Positions 51,263-59,498 of a stretch of DNA of 64,000 bases are shown here, one piece after another. Each line of letters opens with the position of its first letter. The first letter of the stretch is position 1. The translations under genes and the position numbers were made by a program. The notes beneath the pieces were generated by a model. It ran no database searches. It was not told the DNA's origin and saw only the letters and a list, made by a program, of their open reading frames with translations. Origin of the DNA: Bacteroidota bacterium (GTDB taxonomy: Bacteria > Bacteroidota > Bacteroidia > Chitinophagales > Chitinophagaceae); contig JAUZNZ010000003.1 of assembly GCA_030706735.1 (NCBI GenBank), positions 124,001 through 188,000 on the forward strand, in the 5' to 3' direction.

Positions 51263-51519
51263 GGGTTGGTCCAAATGTAATGAGGCTGCTTCAACCAGAA
51301 TTACCGGACTTTGCAATTTATGTTTCTCCTAAAAGCTCAAGACGATCAGCCAAAGATGAACGTCACCTTGGACGCGGTTTATCTTCAATTAGTTGGTTCG
51401 GACTGGGTAAACGAGGCACCGAATCTTCCACTGAATTATTTGGTGACGAATGATGTCAAAAGTATCCAATTAGGCTGAGCCTAAGAGTGAAAGTTCTGCA
51501 TATTGGGAACTCATTTCCG
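51263..51519. other. Intergenic stretch without a recognised gene
   Basis: Apart from the Crp promoter, this ~250 bp shows no gene I can support. A short plus-strand frame (51235-51453) runs across the promoter and has no family features. Confidence 0.4.
51272..51279 (-). promoter_or_regulatory. -7 box TACATTTG of the Crp-type gene
   Basis: The minus strand reads TACATTTG, matching TAnnTTTG, 9 nt before the start codon at 51262. It decides the start. Confidence 0.55.
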
Positions 51520-51837
51520 TTATGCGTGTGCCGTTTGCCGGGTTTTTGGTAGCTTAAAATGCCGGATTGTAGAACGCTTGACTTTCCTTTCAGCATGCCA
51601 AAGTTCATAATTCATTTGTAAGTTGGTCCAAAACGTGGGGCTGTTACCAAAGGCGGCGGAAAGCTTGACTGCCATTTCCGGGCTGATCCCGGCCCTGCCA
51701 TTGACAACTGCAGACACATTGGCCCTGGTCATCCCAAGGCCCTTTGCGAGATCTGTAATGGTCAGGTTGCGCTCATACATGAACAACTCCCGCAAAACAG
51801 TCCCTGGATGTGCGGGGGGTAAGACTCTTTTCAACAT
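51520..51837 (-). CDS. higA: HigA-type antitoxin (XRE family)
   Basis: A 105-residue helix-turn-helix antitoxin. The opening PPAHPGTVLRELFMYERNLT is the HigA/VapI hallmark, and ITDLAKGLGMTRANVSAVVN with GRAGISPEMAVKLSAAFGNS is the XRE DNA-binding domain. It neutralises the HigB toxin encoded 15 bp upstream and probably represses the operon. The toxin-first gene order is typical of higBA. Confidence 0.92.
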   Translation of the reverse strand: MLKRVLPPAHPGTVLRELFMYERNLTITDLAKGLGMTRANVSAVVNGRAGISPEMAVKLSAAFGNSPTFWTNLQMNYELWHAERKVKRSTIRHFKLPKTRQTAHA

Positions 51838-51852
51838 GGTATTTCCTCCTAT

Positions 51853-52131
51853 TTAATGATAATCAACATAGTCGACATCGAATACCTCGCCTTTGCTATA
51901 TCGGAAGACAATTCGGTAATTTGGACTAACCTTAATTGACCAGAAGCCGACGTAGCTTCCTGTCAGCGGGTGAATTCCGCCTCCGAGGGCTTTAATGTCG
52001 TTTTCCGAAGCCAAAGCATCGAGGGCATCCAGGATCAATGCAATCTTCGCCAAATACTCCGCAGGAAGCTTGGAACCATTGCCTTTTTCAAAAAAGAGGC
52101 GCAATCCTTTATGAGTAATTGACCGTATCAT
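51853..52131 (-). CDS. higB: HigB/RelE-type toxin
   Basis: A 92-residue RelE-superfamily mRNA interferase. MIRSITHKGLRLFFEKGNGS, LPAEYLAKIALILDALDALA, GIHPLTGSYVGFWSIKVSPN and YRIVFRYSKGEVFDVDYVDY form the compact toxin fold, with basic residues for ribosome and mRNA contact. It precedes higA in one operon. Its base composition is more AT-rich than the window average, which fits horizontal transfer. Confidence 0.92.
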   Translation of the reverse strand: MIRSITHKGLRLFFEKGNGSKLPAEYLAKIALILDALDALASENDIKALGGGIHPLTGSYVGFWSIKVSPNYRIVFRYSKGEVFDVDYVDYH

Positions 52132-52239
52132 TTCAGAGGCAAGGTTTTTATTGTACTGCGTATCGATACGCTTGACATTGCAAAAATATGAAAATTGTCT
52201 AAAGTATGGAATTTTTTTGGCTGCGCCTACGCCTCATGA

Positions 52240-52605
52240 TCATGCAAGTTTTTTTCCGCACCAAGGGCAATATTTGATCATAATAAATGAGCTGCCTCCG
52301 TCATGTATCGGAATGCCAAAGGTGTTACCTTTTTTGTAATAAGTTATTACACAGTCGTAATTGACATTTTCGGATCTTTTCGATTTAATGTCTTCGATAA
52401 GGTGATAAGCCATGTCTAAACAGCAGTAATTTTTGTAATTGATTCCGGCTTTTTTGATTCGCTGCTTGAGGTCCCAGGTCTTGCACTCTTCATTATTGTG
52501 AAAGGCGTCCATGAATGCATCGTGTTCTGGGGTGCCCCATACTTCTCTTGGAAGTGGCAAAATGGAATATTTCTTATGCAATTTTTTGTAAGTCGTCAGA
52601 TTCAT
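52240..52605 (-). CDS. Hypothetical protein ending in a CPWCG zinc-knuckle-like motif
   Basis: A 121-residue protein I do not recognise. It is Lys-rich and Tyr-rich (MNLTTYKKLHKKYSILPLPR), has a helical middle with two Cys (INYKNYCCLDMAYHLIEDIK) and ends IKYCPWCGKKLA, half of a zinc ribbon. Such small proteins are sometimes immunity proteins or accessory genes near mobile segments. AT-rich codon use and closeness to higBA suggest a shared island. The start at 52605 is the first clean ATG. Confidence 0.55.
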   Translation of the reverse strand: MNLTTYKKLHKKYSILPLPREVWGTPEHDAFMDAFHNNEECKTWDLKQRIKKAGINYKNYCCLDMAYHLIEDIKSKRSENVNYDCVITYYKKGNTFGIPIHDGGSSFIMIKYCPWCGKKLA

Positions 52606-52799
52606 AGGCAAAAATCTTTAGCTCGGGAAACTATTGCGTTTGGCTTTGAGAAATACGAAAGAGCCCGGAAGATTCGTATTCTTTCGAGCCCTTTTGAATG
52701 TATTTGATGCGATTTATCAGCGGAGAGGGGGGATTACCTCCGCTCCACTGCGTTCCGCTCCGGTGATCGGAGGGGGTGCTCAGCACAAGAGCAACACTA

Positions 52800-52822
52800 C
52801 CGCACTGTGTGCGGATTTTTTG
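52800..52822 (+). terminator. Plus-strand terminator-like hairpin
   Basis: CCGCAC-TGT-GTGCGG followed by ATTTTTTG. The transcript it would end is not known; no plus-strand gene lies directly upstream. Confidence 0.55.
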
Positions 52823-52865
52823 TCCCCTTCCGCTATCGCGGGCAAGCTCGCGCCGCTCCCTGGAA

Positions 52866-52898
52866 CAAAAAGATTACCCTCGCCATTTGGCGAGGGTA
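52866..52898 (-). terminator. Intrinsic terminator of tRNA-Ser
   Basis: On the minus strand TACCCTCGCC pairs perfectly with GGCGAGGGTA around AAAT, followed by ATCTTTTTG, about 16 nt after the tRNA 3' end. Confidence 0.8.
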
Positions 52899-52913
52899 GG
52901 GTTGCTCTTGTGT

Positions 52914-53001
52914 TGGCGGAGAGGGGGGGATTCGAACCCCCGGAGGTGTTACCCTCAACAGTTTTCGAGACTGCCACAATCAACCGCTCTGCCACCTCTC
53001 C
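52914..53001 (-). tRNA. tRNA-Ser, anticodon CGA, CCA encoded
   Basis: The minus strand folds as a class II tRNA: acceptor arms GGAGAGG and CCTCTCC, discriminator G then CCA, anticodon loop around CTCGAAA (anticodon CGA, Ser), a long variable arm (GAGGGTAACACCTC) and T arm GGGGGTTCGAATCCCCC. It is close to E. coli tRNA-Ser(CGA). It marks the right border of the AT-rich higBA segment. Confidence 0.95.
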
Positions 53002-53123
53002 GGTTGTCCGCAATAAAGGCCCGCGACAAATACAAAGCCACGCTGCGGGGGCAGCAAATTTACATATTTCAGCGATGGGAAGTGCAAATTTCTGAAAATG
53101 GGGCTTCATCCCGCCAAATTCAA

Positions 53124-53131
53124 TAGTTTTG
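53124..53131 (+). promoter_or_regulatory. -7 box TAGTTTTG of the NtrC-type regulator gene
   Basis: TAGTTTTG matches TAnnTTTG, 18 nt before the ATG at 53150. An in-frame TTG at 53129 lies inside the box and is rejected as start. Confidence 0.6.
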
Positions 53132-53149
53132 ACATCCAATCTGAATGGT

Positions 53150-54505
53150 ATGCCCACCGGGATCGTCTTAATAGTCGATGATGAAGAAAAACTGCGGACG
53201 CTCCTCGCGAGGATCATCCGCCTGGAAGGATTTGTCGTTTTCGAGGCGGAAAACCTGAAGACCGCCGGACGCTTGCTGGAAAAGGAGGAGGTCGACGTGA
53301 TCCTTTGCGACGTTAAGCTCCCCGATGGTAATGGCGTCGATTTCGTCGCCGAATTGCGAACCCGCCATCCCGCTGTCGAGTCCATCCTCCTGACCGCCTA
53401 TGGGAATATTGCCGACGGCGTCAAAGCAATGAAGAACGGGGCATTCGACTACATCATCAAAGGAGATGATAACGATAAGATCATTCCGCTCCTGTCCCGC
53501 GCCTTCGAAAAGGTACAGCTGCAAAAGCGCATCACCCAGCTCGAGCGGCAGGTAGGTCAACGTTACACGTTTGCCAATATACTCGGGCAGACGCCCCAGA
53601 TCACCGAAGCCATCGCCCTGGCCAAAAAAGTGGCTCCCACCGACGCCAACGTGCTCCTCCTGGGAGAAACGGGTACAGGCAAGGAGGTCTTCGCTCAGGC
53701 CATTCACCATGGCAGCAAGAGGGCCGCCAAACCTTTTATGGCCCTGAATTGCAGCGCCTTCGGAAAAGAGCTCCTCGAGAGCGAACTGTTTGGCCACAAG
53801 GCCGGCGCTTTTACCGGCGCCAATAAGGATAAACGCGGGCTGATCGAGGAGGCCGATCTCGGCACCCTGTTCCTCGACGAGATCGGTGAAATGCACGTCG
53901 ATCTCCAGGCCAAATTGCTGCGCGTGCTGGAAGGCAATGAGTTCATCAAGGTCGGGGATACCCGGCCTACCAGGGTCAACGTGCGCGTCATCGCCGCCAC
54001 CAACCGGGATCTCCAGCAGGAGGTCGACCTGGGAAAGTTCAGGGAAGACCTCTTCTATCGCCTCAATGTCTTCACCATCTCGCTGCCACCATTGCGCAAC
54101 CGGAAGAAGGATATTCCCGTCATAGCGGCCTACTATCTGCCATTCTTTGCGGTAAAGAGTAATAAGCGCGTAGAAGGCATGACCCCCGGCTTCCTGGAGC
54201 AGCTCCAGTTGCATGAGTGGAAAGGGAATATCCGCGAACTGAAAAATATCATCGAACGCGCCGTCATACTGGCCGAAGGCCCGGAACTGACCGTCGAAAA
54301 TCTCCCCGCCGAATTCCAGGCCAGCAGCTTCCGCACGTCCGGCCCTCTATCCGCCTTCGACATGGCCAGCATGGAAAAACTCCATATCCAACGGGTGCTT
54401 AATCATACAAAGGGCAATAAGACCGAAGCCGCCCGCCTTCTCAACATCGGTCTCACGACGCTTTATCGTAAGATAGAAGAATACCGCCTCGTGCCTGAGA
54501 CATAA
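53150..54505 (+). CDS. Sigma-54-dependent NtrC-family response regulator of the kdp locus
   Basis: A 451-residue activator with three domains: receiver (residues 1-120, phosphoacceptor D54 in VILCDVKLPDG), AAA+ sigma-54 activator (Walker A GETGTGKEVFAQAI, the sigma-54 contact loop GAFTGA, and Walker B TLFLDEIGE), and a C-terminal Fis-type helix-turn-helix (GNKTEAARLLNIGLTTLYRK). It sits 259 bp upstream of the kdp genes in the same direction and no KdpE is present, so it is the likely kdp activator, phosphorylated by the histidine kinase at the other end of the cluster. Its partner and target are inferred from position and the sigma-54-like promoter at 54652. Confidence 0.93.
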   Translation: MPTGIVLIVDDEEKLRTLLARIIRLEGFVVFEAENLKTAGRLLEKEEVDVILCDVKLPDGNGVDFVAELRTRHPAVESILLTAYGNIADGVKAMKNGAFDYIIKGDDNDKIIPLLSRAFEKVQLQKRITQLERQVGQRYTFANILGQTPQITEAIALAKKVAPTDANVLLLGETGTGKEVFAQAIHHGSKRAAKPFMALNCSAFGKELLESELFGHKAGAFTGANKDKRGLIEEADLGTLFLDEIGEMHVDLQAKLLRVLEGNEFIKVGDTRPTRVNVRVIAATNRDLQQEVDLGKFREDLFYRLNVFTISLPPLRNRKKDIPVIAAYYLPFFAVKSNKRVEGMTPGFLEQLQLHEWKGNIRELKNIIERAVILAEGPELTVENLPAEFQASSFRTSGPLSAFDMASMEKLHIQRVLNHTKGNKTEAARLLNIGLTTLYRKIEEYRLVPET

Positions 54506-54514
54506 TGTCTCAGG
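54494..54514. repeat. Inverted repeat with the ntrC-type stop codon as its loop
   Basis: CCTGAGACA (54494-54502) and TGTCTCAGG (54506-54514) are perfect 9-bp arms around TAA, the stop codon of the regulator gene. No T-run follows, so it is either a terminator-like hairpin without a tail or an activator-binding site. Confidence 0.6.
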
Positions 54515-54563
54515 GCTTCCATTCCGACAGGGTGCCTTCCATTTTGAAAGGGTATTTTTCATC

Positions 54564-54595
54564 GCTTCGCGAAGCCCGCAGCCCGGATATATCCG
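54564..54595. promoter_or_regulatory. Two palindromes, possible upstream activator sites for kdp
   Basis: GCTTCGCGAAGC (54564-54575) and CGGATATATCCG (54584-54595) are perfect 12-bp palindromes spaced 20 bp centre to centre, about 60-90 bp before the sigma-54-like promoter. That is the usual place for NtrC-type enhancer sites. Their role is inferred. Confidence 0.35.
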
Positions 54596-54651
54596 TATAA
54601 ATCAAGGCCCACGGGGCATCCGGCCGGTCAGCCCGCCTTCGCATCCCCTTT

Positions 54652-54666
54652 AGGCACCTCTTTTGT
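54652..54666 (+). promoter_or_regulatory. Possible sigma-54 promoter of the kdp operon
   Basis: AGGCACCTCTTTTGT has GG (54653-54654) and GT (54665-54666) with the fixed 12-nt spacing of a sigma-54 -24/-12 promoter (consensus TGGCAC-N5-TTGC). The -12 GC is GT here. It lies downstream of the sigma-54 activator gene and about 100 bp before the first small membrane ORF. Confidence 0.4.
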
Positions 54667-54764
54667 CCACTTCACCGCATATCAGGAACCTGCATGACGC
54701 AGATCATTCAGCAAGGCCCTCCGGGTCATGTCAATGGTCTGACAGGCAGGGTAAATTCGTCAAG

Positions 54765-54884
54765 ATGAGTCGTGGGCACAATCCCATAAAATTAAAGGAC
54801 TTGCTGGTGATCGTCATCGCCTGGCTTTTTGCCTTGCTGCTCGCCTATGCCGTATTCCTGAAATACAAACTGCTTGCGCATTGA
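54765..54884 (+). CDS. Small membrane protein 1 of the kdp leader
   Basis: A 39-residue protein: a basic N-terminus (MSRGHNPIKLKD) then one membrane helix (LLVIVIAWLFALLLAYAVFL) and KYKLLAH. It has no named family. It is the first gene after the possible sigma-54 promoter and stands in line with a second small gene, kdpF and kdpA. The frame is open further upstream but loses any membrane character, so this ATG is used. Confidence 0.5.
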   Translation: MSRGHNPIKLKDLLVIVIAWLFALLLAYAVFLKYKLLAH

Positions 54885-54925
54885 CAGGCAGCTTGCAACA
54901 AGAAATAATCATAAAATCTACCTAT

Positions 54926-55009
54926 ATGCTGACAACACTCCTGGTGCTGGCCGGACTGGCCTGCTTCGCCCTTTTCTTTAAATCGATTGATTTCTTTGAA
55001 AAAATATAA
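54926..55009 (+). CDS. Small membrane protein 2 of the kdp leader
   Basis: A 27-residue hydrophobic protein (MLTTLLVLAGLACFALFFKS, then IDFFEKI), one membrane helix, ending 4 bp before kdpF. It resembles KdpF-like single-helix peptides in size and shape but lacks the KdpF ending. It may be an extra subunit or regulator of the pump. Confidence 0.45.
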   Translation: MLTTLLVLAGLACFALFFKSIDFFEKI

Positions 55010-55013
55010 AGCC

Positions 55014-55094
55014 ATGATGACCGCCCTCTTTATTCTTTCGATCCTCATTTTCGCATACTTATTATACGTATTGCTGAAACCGGAGAAATTCTAA
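55014..55094 (+). CDS. kdpF: K+-transporting ATPase small subunit KdpF
   Basis: A 26-residue single-helix peptide (MMTALFILSILIFAYLLYVL, then LKPEKF). The 'YxLxxPEKF' ending is the KdpF signature. KdpF stabilises the KdpABC complex in the inner membrane. It lies 17 bp before kdpA. Confidence 0.85.
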   Translation: MMTALFILSILIFAYLLYVLLKPEKF

Positions 55095-55111
55095 ACCTCA
55101 ATATCTTCAAC

Positions 55112-56827
55112 ATGAACACAGATCTCTTAGGGGTCATCGTCACGTTCGCGATAACGGTCTTACTGTCCTATCCCCTGGGCCGGTATATCGCCCGGGTCTT
55201 CAAAGGAGAAAAAACCTGGCTGGACTTCATGGCGCCCCTCGAAAGGCTCATTTTTCGCCTTTGCGGGATCGACCCGAAAAAAGGCATGAATTGGAAGGAG
55301 TTCCTCAAGGCCATGCTGACCATCAACCTGCTCTGGTTCGTCTATGGATTTTTCCTCCTGATGCACCAGGACAAACTGCCGCTCAACCCCGACGGCAATC
55401 CCGGCCAGACGCCGGACCTGGCATTCAATTCGATCGTCAGCTTTGTGACCAATACCAACCTGCAGGATTATTCCGGCGAGAGTGGAGCGACCTACCTGAC
55501 CCAACTCCTCGTATTTACCTTCCTTCAGTTTACCAGCGCGGCCACTGGCATCGCCTGCCTGATCGCCCTATTCAACGGACTGAGGGAAAAGACGACCAAT
55601 AACCTGGGCAATTTCTGGAGCATCTTCGTTAAGAGCATCACCCGGCTCCTCCTGCCCTTGTCCATCGTCGTGTCTGTCATTCTCGTCTTTAACGGGACGC
55701 CTTCCAGCTTCAAAGGCAAGGATACGATCATTACGATGCAAGGCGATACCGTGCAGGTCTCCAGGGGTCCCGCTGCGGCCATGATCGCCATCAAACAACT
55801 CGGTACCAACGGCGGCGGTTACTTTGGCGCGAATTCCGCCCATCCCTTCGAGAATCCCACCTACCTGACGAATATGGTCGAGCTCATTAGTATCGTATTG
55901 ATCTCGATGGCATTGGTATTCGCCCTGGGCTTCTATATCCGGAAAAAGAAATTCGCCTATATCATTTTCGGCGTCATGTCCCTTTTCTTCGTCCTGTTCT
56001 GCATCAACAATATTTACTTCGAGTCAAAAGGCAACCCGGCCATTGCCAGGCTGGGCATTGCCCAGCATACCGGTAGCATGGAGGGAAAGGAGGTTCGATT
56101 CGGTGCCGCGTCGACGGCATACTGGAGCGTGATCACGACCTCCACGTCGAACGGTTCCGTGAACGGCATGCACGATAGCCTCATGCCCCTTTCGGGAGGT
56201 ATTGTCATCCTGGATATGATGATCAATGCACTCTACGGCGGGGTGGGGGTCGGCTTGCTGAATTATTATATCTACATCATCATCGCTGTCTTCATCGCCG
56301 GACTGATGGTTGGTCGAACGCCGGAGTTCATGGGGCATAAGGTGGAGGCCCGGGAGGTGAAGATCGCCGCCCTCGTCACCCTGTTATGCGCCTTCCTCAT
56401 CAAGGGCGGCACGGCGCTCGCCTCCTATATTTTTGTGCACCACCCCAACGCCGATTGGGCGGTCAAGCCCTCCGGCTGGCTCAATAACCCGGGTTTTCAT
56501 GGGTTCTCGGAGATGCTCTATCAATACACGTCCTCCACGGCCAACAACGGCAGCGGGTTCGAAGGGCTGGCTGATAATAATGTGTTTTGGAATGTCACTG
56601 CCGGCGTCGTCATGATCCTGGCGAGGTTCATTCCCATTATCGGTCCGGTGGCCATCGGCGGACTTCTCGCGAATAAAAAGTTCATCCCGGAATCTGCCGG
56701 CACCCTGCAAACGGACTCGGTAACCTTCGGCGTAATGACGATCGCGGTGATCGTGATCATTACCGCCCTTTCTTACTTCCCGCCTCTGGCCCTCGGGCCG
56801 GTGGCCGAATATCTTAACATGCGTTAA
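55112..56827 (+). CDS. kdpA: Potassium-transporting ATPase subunit KdpA
   Basis: The K+-selective membrane subunit of the Kdp pump, 571 residues with about ten membrane segments. Filter and pore motifs include VTNTNLQDYSGE and GTNGGGYFGANSAHPFENPT (the TNGGG loop), plus NGSGFEGLADNN and IGPVAIGGLLANKK near the end. It is at full family length. It is co-transcribed with kdpF upstream and kdpB 9 bp downstream. Confidence 0.97.
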   Translation: MNTDLLGVIVTFAITVLLSYPLGRYIARVFKGEKTWLDFMAPLERLIFRLCGIDPKKGMNWKEFLKAMLTINLLWFVYGFFLLMHQDKLPLNPDGNPGQTPDLAFNSIVSFVTNTNLQDYSGESGATYLTQLLVFTFLQFTSAATGIACLIALFNGLREKTTNNLGNFWSIFVKSITRLLLPLSIVVSVILVFNGTPSSFKGKDTIITMQGDTVQVSRGPAAAMIAIKQLGTNGGGYFGANSAHPFENPTYLTNMVELISIVLISMALVFALGFYIRKKKFAYIIFGVMSLFFVLFCINNIYFESKGNPAIARLGIAQHTGSMEGKEVRFGAASTAYWSVITTSTSNGSVNGMHDSLMPLSGGIVILDMMINALYGGVGVGLLNYYIYIIIAVFIAGLMVGRTPEFMGHKVEAREVKIAALVTLLCAFLIKGGTALASYIFVHHPNADWAVKPSGWLNNPGFHGFSEMLYQYTSSTANNGSGFEGLADNNVFWNVTAGVVMILARFIPIIGPVAIGGLLANKKFIPESAGTLQTDSVTFGVMTIAVIVIITALSYFPPLALGPVAEYLNMR

Positions 56828-56836
56828 ACGAATTAT

Positions 56837-58894
56837 ATGCGACGTAAAAGACAATCATCCCTATTTCCGCGTGACCTGGTCGCCGAAGCCTTCAAACAAT
56901 CGTTTGTGAAGCTTAAACCCGGCGTCATGCTTAAGAACCCGGTCATGTTCACGGTATATATCGGAACCATCATCATGCTGGGTGTCTGCATCTGGATCGC
57001 TGCCGGCGAGCTCTCCCAGGGGCGCCTGGCGTATAACATCGCCATTTTCACCGTACTGCTGATCACCCTCTTGTTCGCGAATTTCGCGGAGGCCATCGCC
57101 GAAGCCAGGGGCAAGGCGCAGGCAGATAGTCTGCGCAAGACAAGGGAAGACACCCCGGCAAAAAAGGTCTTCCCCGTGGGAGAGATCTACGTGGACGAAG
57201 TGAAGATCGTCCCCTCCTCCCAGCTGAGAAAAGGCGATATGTTCCTCTGCGAGGCCGGGGACATCATCCCGATGGACGGAGAGATCATCGAAGGCCTGGC
57301 GACGATCGACGAGAGCGCCATCACCGGCGAGTCCGCACCCGTCATTCGTGAGGCGGGCGGCGATAAATCCTCTGTCACCGGGGGAACCAAGGTCTTAAGC
57401 GATAAGATCAAGGTGAAGGTGACCACCGATCCGGGAGAAAGCTTCCTCGACAAAATGATCGCACTCGTCGAAGGGGCCTCACGCCAAAAAACACCCAATG
57501 AGATCGCGCTGACCATCCTCCTGGCTAGTTTTACCATCATATTCCTGATCGTCTGCGTGACGCTCAAACCCTTTGCCGACTATGCCAACACGCCCATTAC
57601 CATTGCGGCCTTCGTCTCCCTGTACGTTTGCCTGATCCCGACTACGATCGGCGGCCTGCTGAGCGCGATCGGCATCGCCGGCATGGACAGGGCCCTTCGC
57701 GCAAACGTCATCACCAAGAGCGGAAAAGCAGTGGAAACCGCCGGCGACCTGGATACGCTGCTGCTGGACAAGACGGGCACCATCACCATCGGCAACCGCA
57801 AGGCCACGCATTTCTGGCCTGCCGCGGATATAGACAGTAATGTGTTCATGGAGGCTTGCGTGCTCGCCTCCCTGGCTGATGAAACACCGGAAGGAAAGTC
57901 TATCGTGGAATTGGCCGGCGAGAACGGCGTCAAGGCGGCAGCCCTCCAGTCCGGCAAGTCGATGAAGTTCATTCCCTTTACCGCCGAGACCCGGAGCAGC
58001 GGGATCGATATGCCCGACGGCCCGAGGATCCGCAAAGGAGCGGCCGACGCCATCAGGCATTTTGTTCAGCGATCCGGGAATACCATTCCGGCAGACACGG
58101 ATGCCAGGGTCCGTGAGATCGCCGGTAACGGCGGCACCCCCCTGGTGGTCAGCCGAAATGACATGGTCATGGGCGTGATCGAATTGCAGGATATCATCAA
58201 GCCCGGAATTCATGAACGCTTCGATCGTCTCCGCAAAATGGGCGTCAAAACCGTTATGGTGACCGGCGATAATCCCCTTACCGCAAAGTACATCGCGGGT
58301 AAGGCGGGCGTGGACGATTTCATCGCCGAGGCCAGACCCGAGGACAAGATGAATTATATCAGGAAGGAACAACAGGGCGGCAAACTGGTCGCCATGATGG
58401 GAGACGGCACGAACGATGCGCCCGCACTGGCCCAGGCTGACGTCGGCGTCGCCATGAACAGCGGTACACAGGCGGCCAAAGAGGCCGGCAACATGGTGGA
58501 CCTGGACAACGATCCCACCAAGCTGATCGAGATCGTGGAGATCGGCAAACAATTGCTGATGACGCGCGGCACACTCACCACTTTTTCCATTGCCAATGAC
58601 GTCGCGAAGTATTTCGCCATCGTTCCGGCGCTGTTCATCACGTCGATCCCGTCCCTGCAGACATTGAATATCATGAATCTGAAAAGCCCGCAGAGTGCGA
58701 TCCTTTCGGCCGTCATCTTCAATGCGATCATCATACCCATCCTGATCCCACTGGCCTTGCGCGGGGTGACTTACAAGCCAATCGGCGCAAGCGCCTTGCT
58801 CCGGAGGAACCTGATGATCTATGGACTGGGTGGCATCATCGTACCCTTCATTGGTATTAAGGCGATCGATCTCCTGCTCGCCCTATTTATGTAA
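56837..58894 (+). CDS. kdpB: Potassium-transporting P-type ATPase subunit KdpB
   Basis: The ATP-hydrolysing P-type subunit, 685 residues. Hallmarks in order: AITGESAPV (actuator TGES), [34 protein letters not shown] with the phosphorylated Asp, [10 protein letters not shown] in the nucleotide-binding domain, and [18 protein letters not shown]. The C-terminus has three membrane helices. It forms the pump with KdpA and KdpC and follows kdpA after 9 bp. Confidence 0.97.
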   Translation: MRRKRQSSLFPRDLVAEAFKQSFVKLKPGVMLKNPVMFTVYIGTIIMLGVCIWIAAGELSQGRLAYNIAIFTVLLITLLFANFAEAIAEARGKAQADSLRKTREDTPAKKVFPVGEIYVDEVKIVPSSQLRKGDMFLCEAGDIIPMDGEIIEGLATIDESAITGESAPVIREAGGDKSSVTGGTKVLSDKIKVKVTTDPGESFLDKMIALVEGASRQKTPNEIALTILLASFTIIFLIVCVTLKPFADYANTPITIAAFVSLYVCLIPTTIGGLLSAIGIAGMDRALRANVITKSGKAVETAGDLDTLLLDKTGTITIGNRKATHFWPAADIDSNVFMEACVLASLADETPEGKSIVELAGENGVKAAALQSGKSMKFIPFTAETRSSGIDMPDGPRIRKGAADAIRHFVQRSGNTIPADTDARVREIAGNGGTPLVVSRNDMVMGVIELQDIIKPGIHERFDRLRKMGVKTVMVTGDNPLTAKYIAGKAGVDDFIAEARPEDKMNYIRKEQQGGKLVAMMGDGTNDAPALAQADVGVAMNSGTQAAKEAGNMVDLDNDPTKLIEIVEIGKQLLMTRGTLTTFSIANDVAKYFAIVPALFITSIPSLQTLNIMNLKSPQSAILSAVIFNAIIIPILIPLALRGVTYKPIGASALLRRNLMIYGLGGIIVPFIGIKAIDLLLALFM

Positions 58895-58914
58895 AAGCGA
58901 TTAAATTCAAGGTT

Positions 58915-59493
58915 ATGAAGAAATATATTTTGCCCTCGCTGAAAATGACCCTGCTGTTGATGCTGGTCTGTTCTCTGCTTTATCCGCTGCTGATCGCGGG
59001 GATTGGCAGGCTGGCCCCCGGAGGGGGAGACGGACAAACAGTAACCGTCAACGGAAGAGTGGTCGGCTACGCCCTGGTCGGGCAGAAGTTCGACCAGGAT
59101 AAATATTTCTGGAGCCGTCCCTCGGCGGCAGGATTCAACGCCGCCGGTAGTTCGGGCAGCAATAAAGGTCCTTCCAATCCGGACTACCTGAAGGATGTGC
59201 AAGCGCATATCGATACCTTCCTTGCTCATAATCCCGGAATTGGCAAGCAGGATATTCCGGCGGAATTGGTAACTTATTCGGGCAGCGGCCTCGACCCGGA
59301 CCTCTCACCCGAAGCCGCGAAGATCCAGGTGAAACGCGTGGCCCGGAAAAGAGGCCTGCCGGAGGATAGCTTGTACCGTCTCGTGGATGAGCAAACGAGC
59401 AAGCCCCTTCTCGGTTTTCTGGGGCCTTCGACGGTGAATGTACTCAAACTGAACGTCGCCCTGGATAAACTCAACACGGATAAAATGAAATAA
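58915..59493 (+). CDS. kdpC: Potassium-transporting ATPase subunit KdpC
   Basis: A 192-residue accessory subunit with one N-terminal membrane helix (LKMTLLLMLVCSLLYPLLIA) and a periplasmic part containing FDQDKYFWSRPSAAGFNAAG, SNKGPSNPDYL, PAELVTYSGSGLDPDLSPEA and LKLNVALDKL, all KdpC signatures. It supports K+ affinity and complex assembly. Confidence 0.96.
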   Translation: MKKYILPSLKMTLLLMLVCSLLYPLLIAGIGRLAPGGGDGQTVTVNGRVVGYALVGQKFDQDKYFWSRPSAAGFNAAGSSGSNKGPSNPDYLKDVQAHIDTFLAHNPGIGKQDIPAELVTYSGSGLDPDLSPEAAKIQVKRVARKRGLPEDSLYRLVDEQTSKPLLGFLGPSTVNVLKLNVALDKLNTDKMK

Positions 59494-59498
59494 ACCGC

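Larger units (their letters stand above)
52606..52913. other. Intergenic region between hypothetical gene and tRNA-Ser, with repeats and two terminators
   Basis: It holds an imperfect copy of the tRNA-Ser 3' end at 52720-52735 (GCGGAGAGGGGGGATT; the tRNA has one more G), a 12-bp inverted repeat (CACAAGAGCAAC at 52784-52795 and its complement at 52901-52912), and terminator hairpins on both strands. No protein gene is visible. Confidence 0.5.

Noticed and set aside
51235-51453. 72-residue plus-strand frame between the Crp and higA genes
   Set aside because: It starts inside the Crp gene and crosses its promoter; no motif or start signal.
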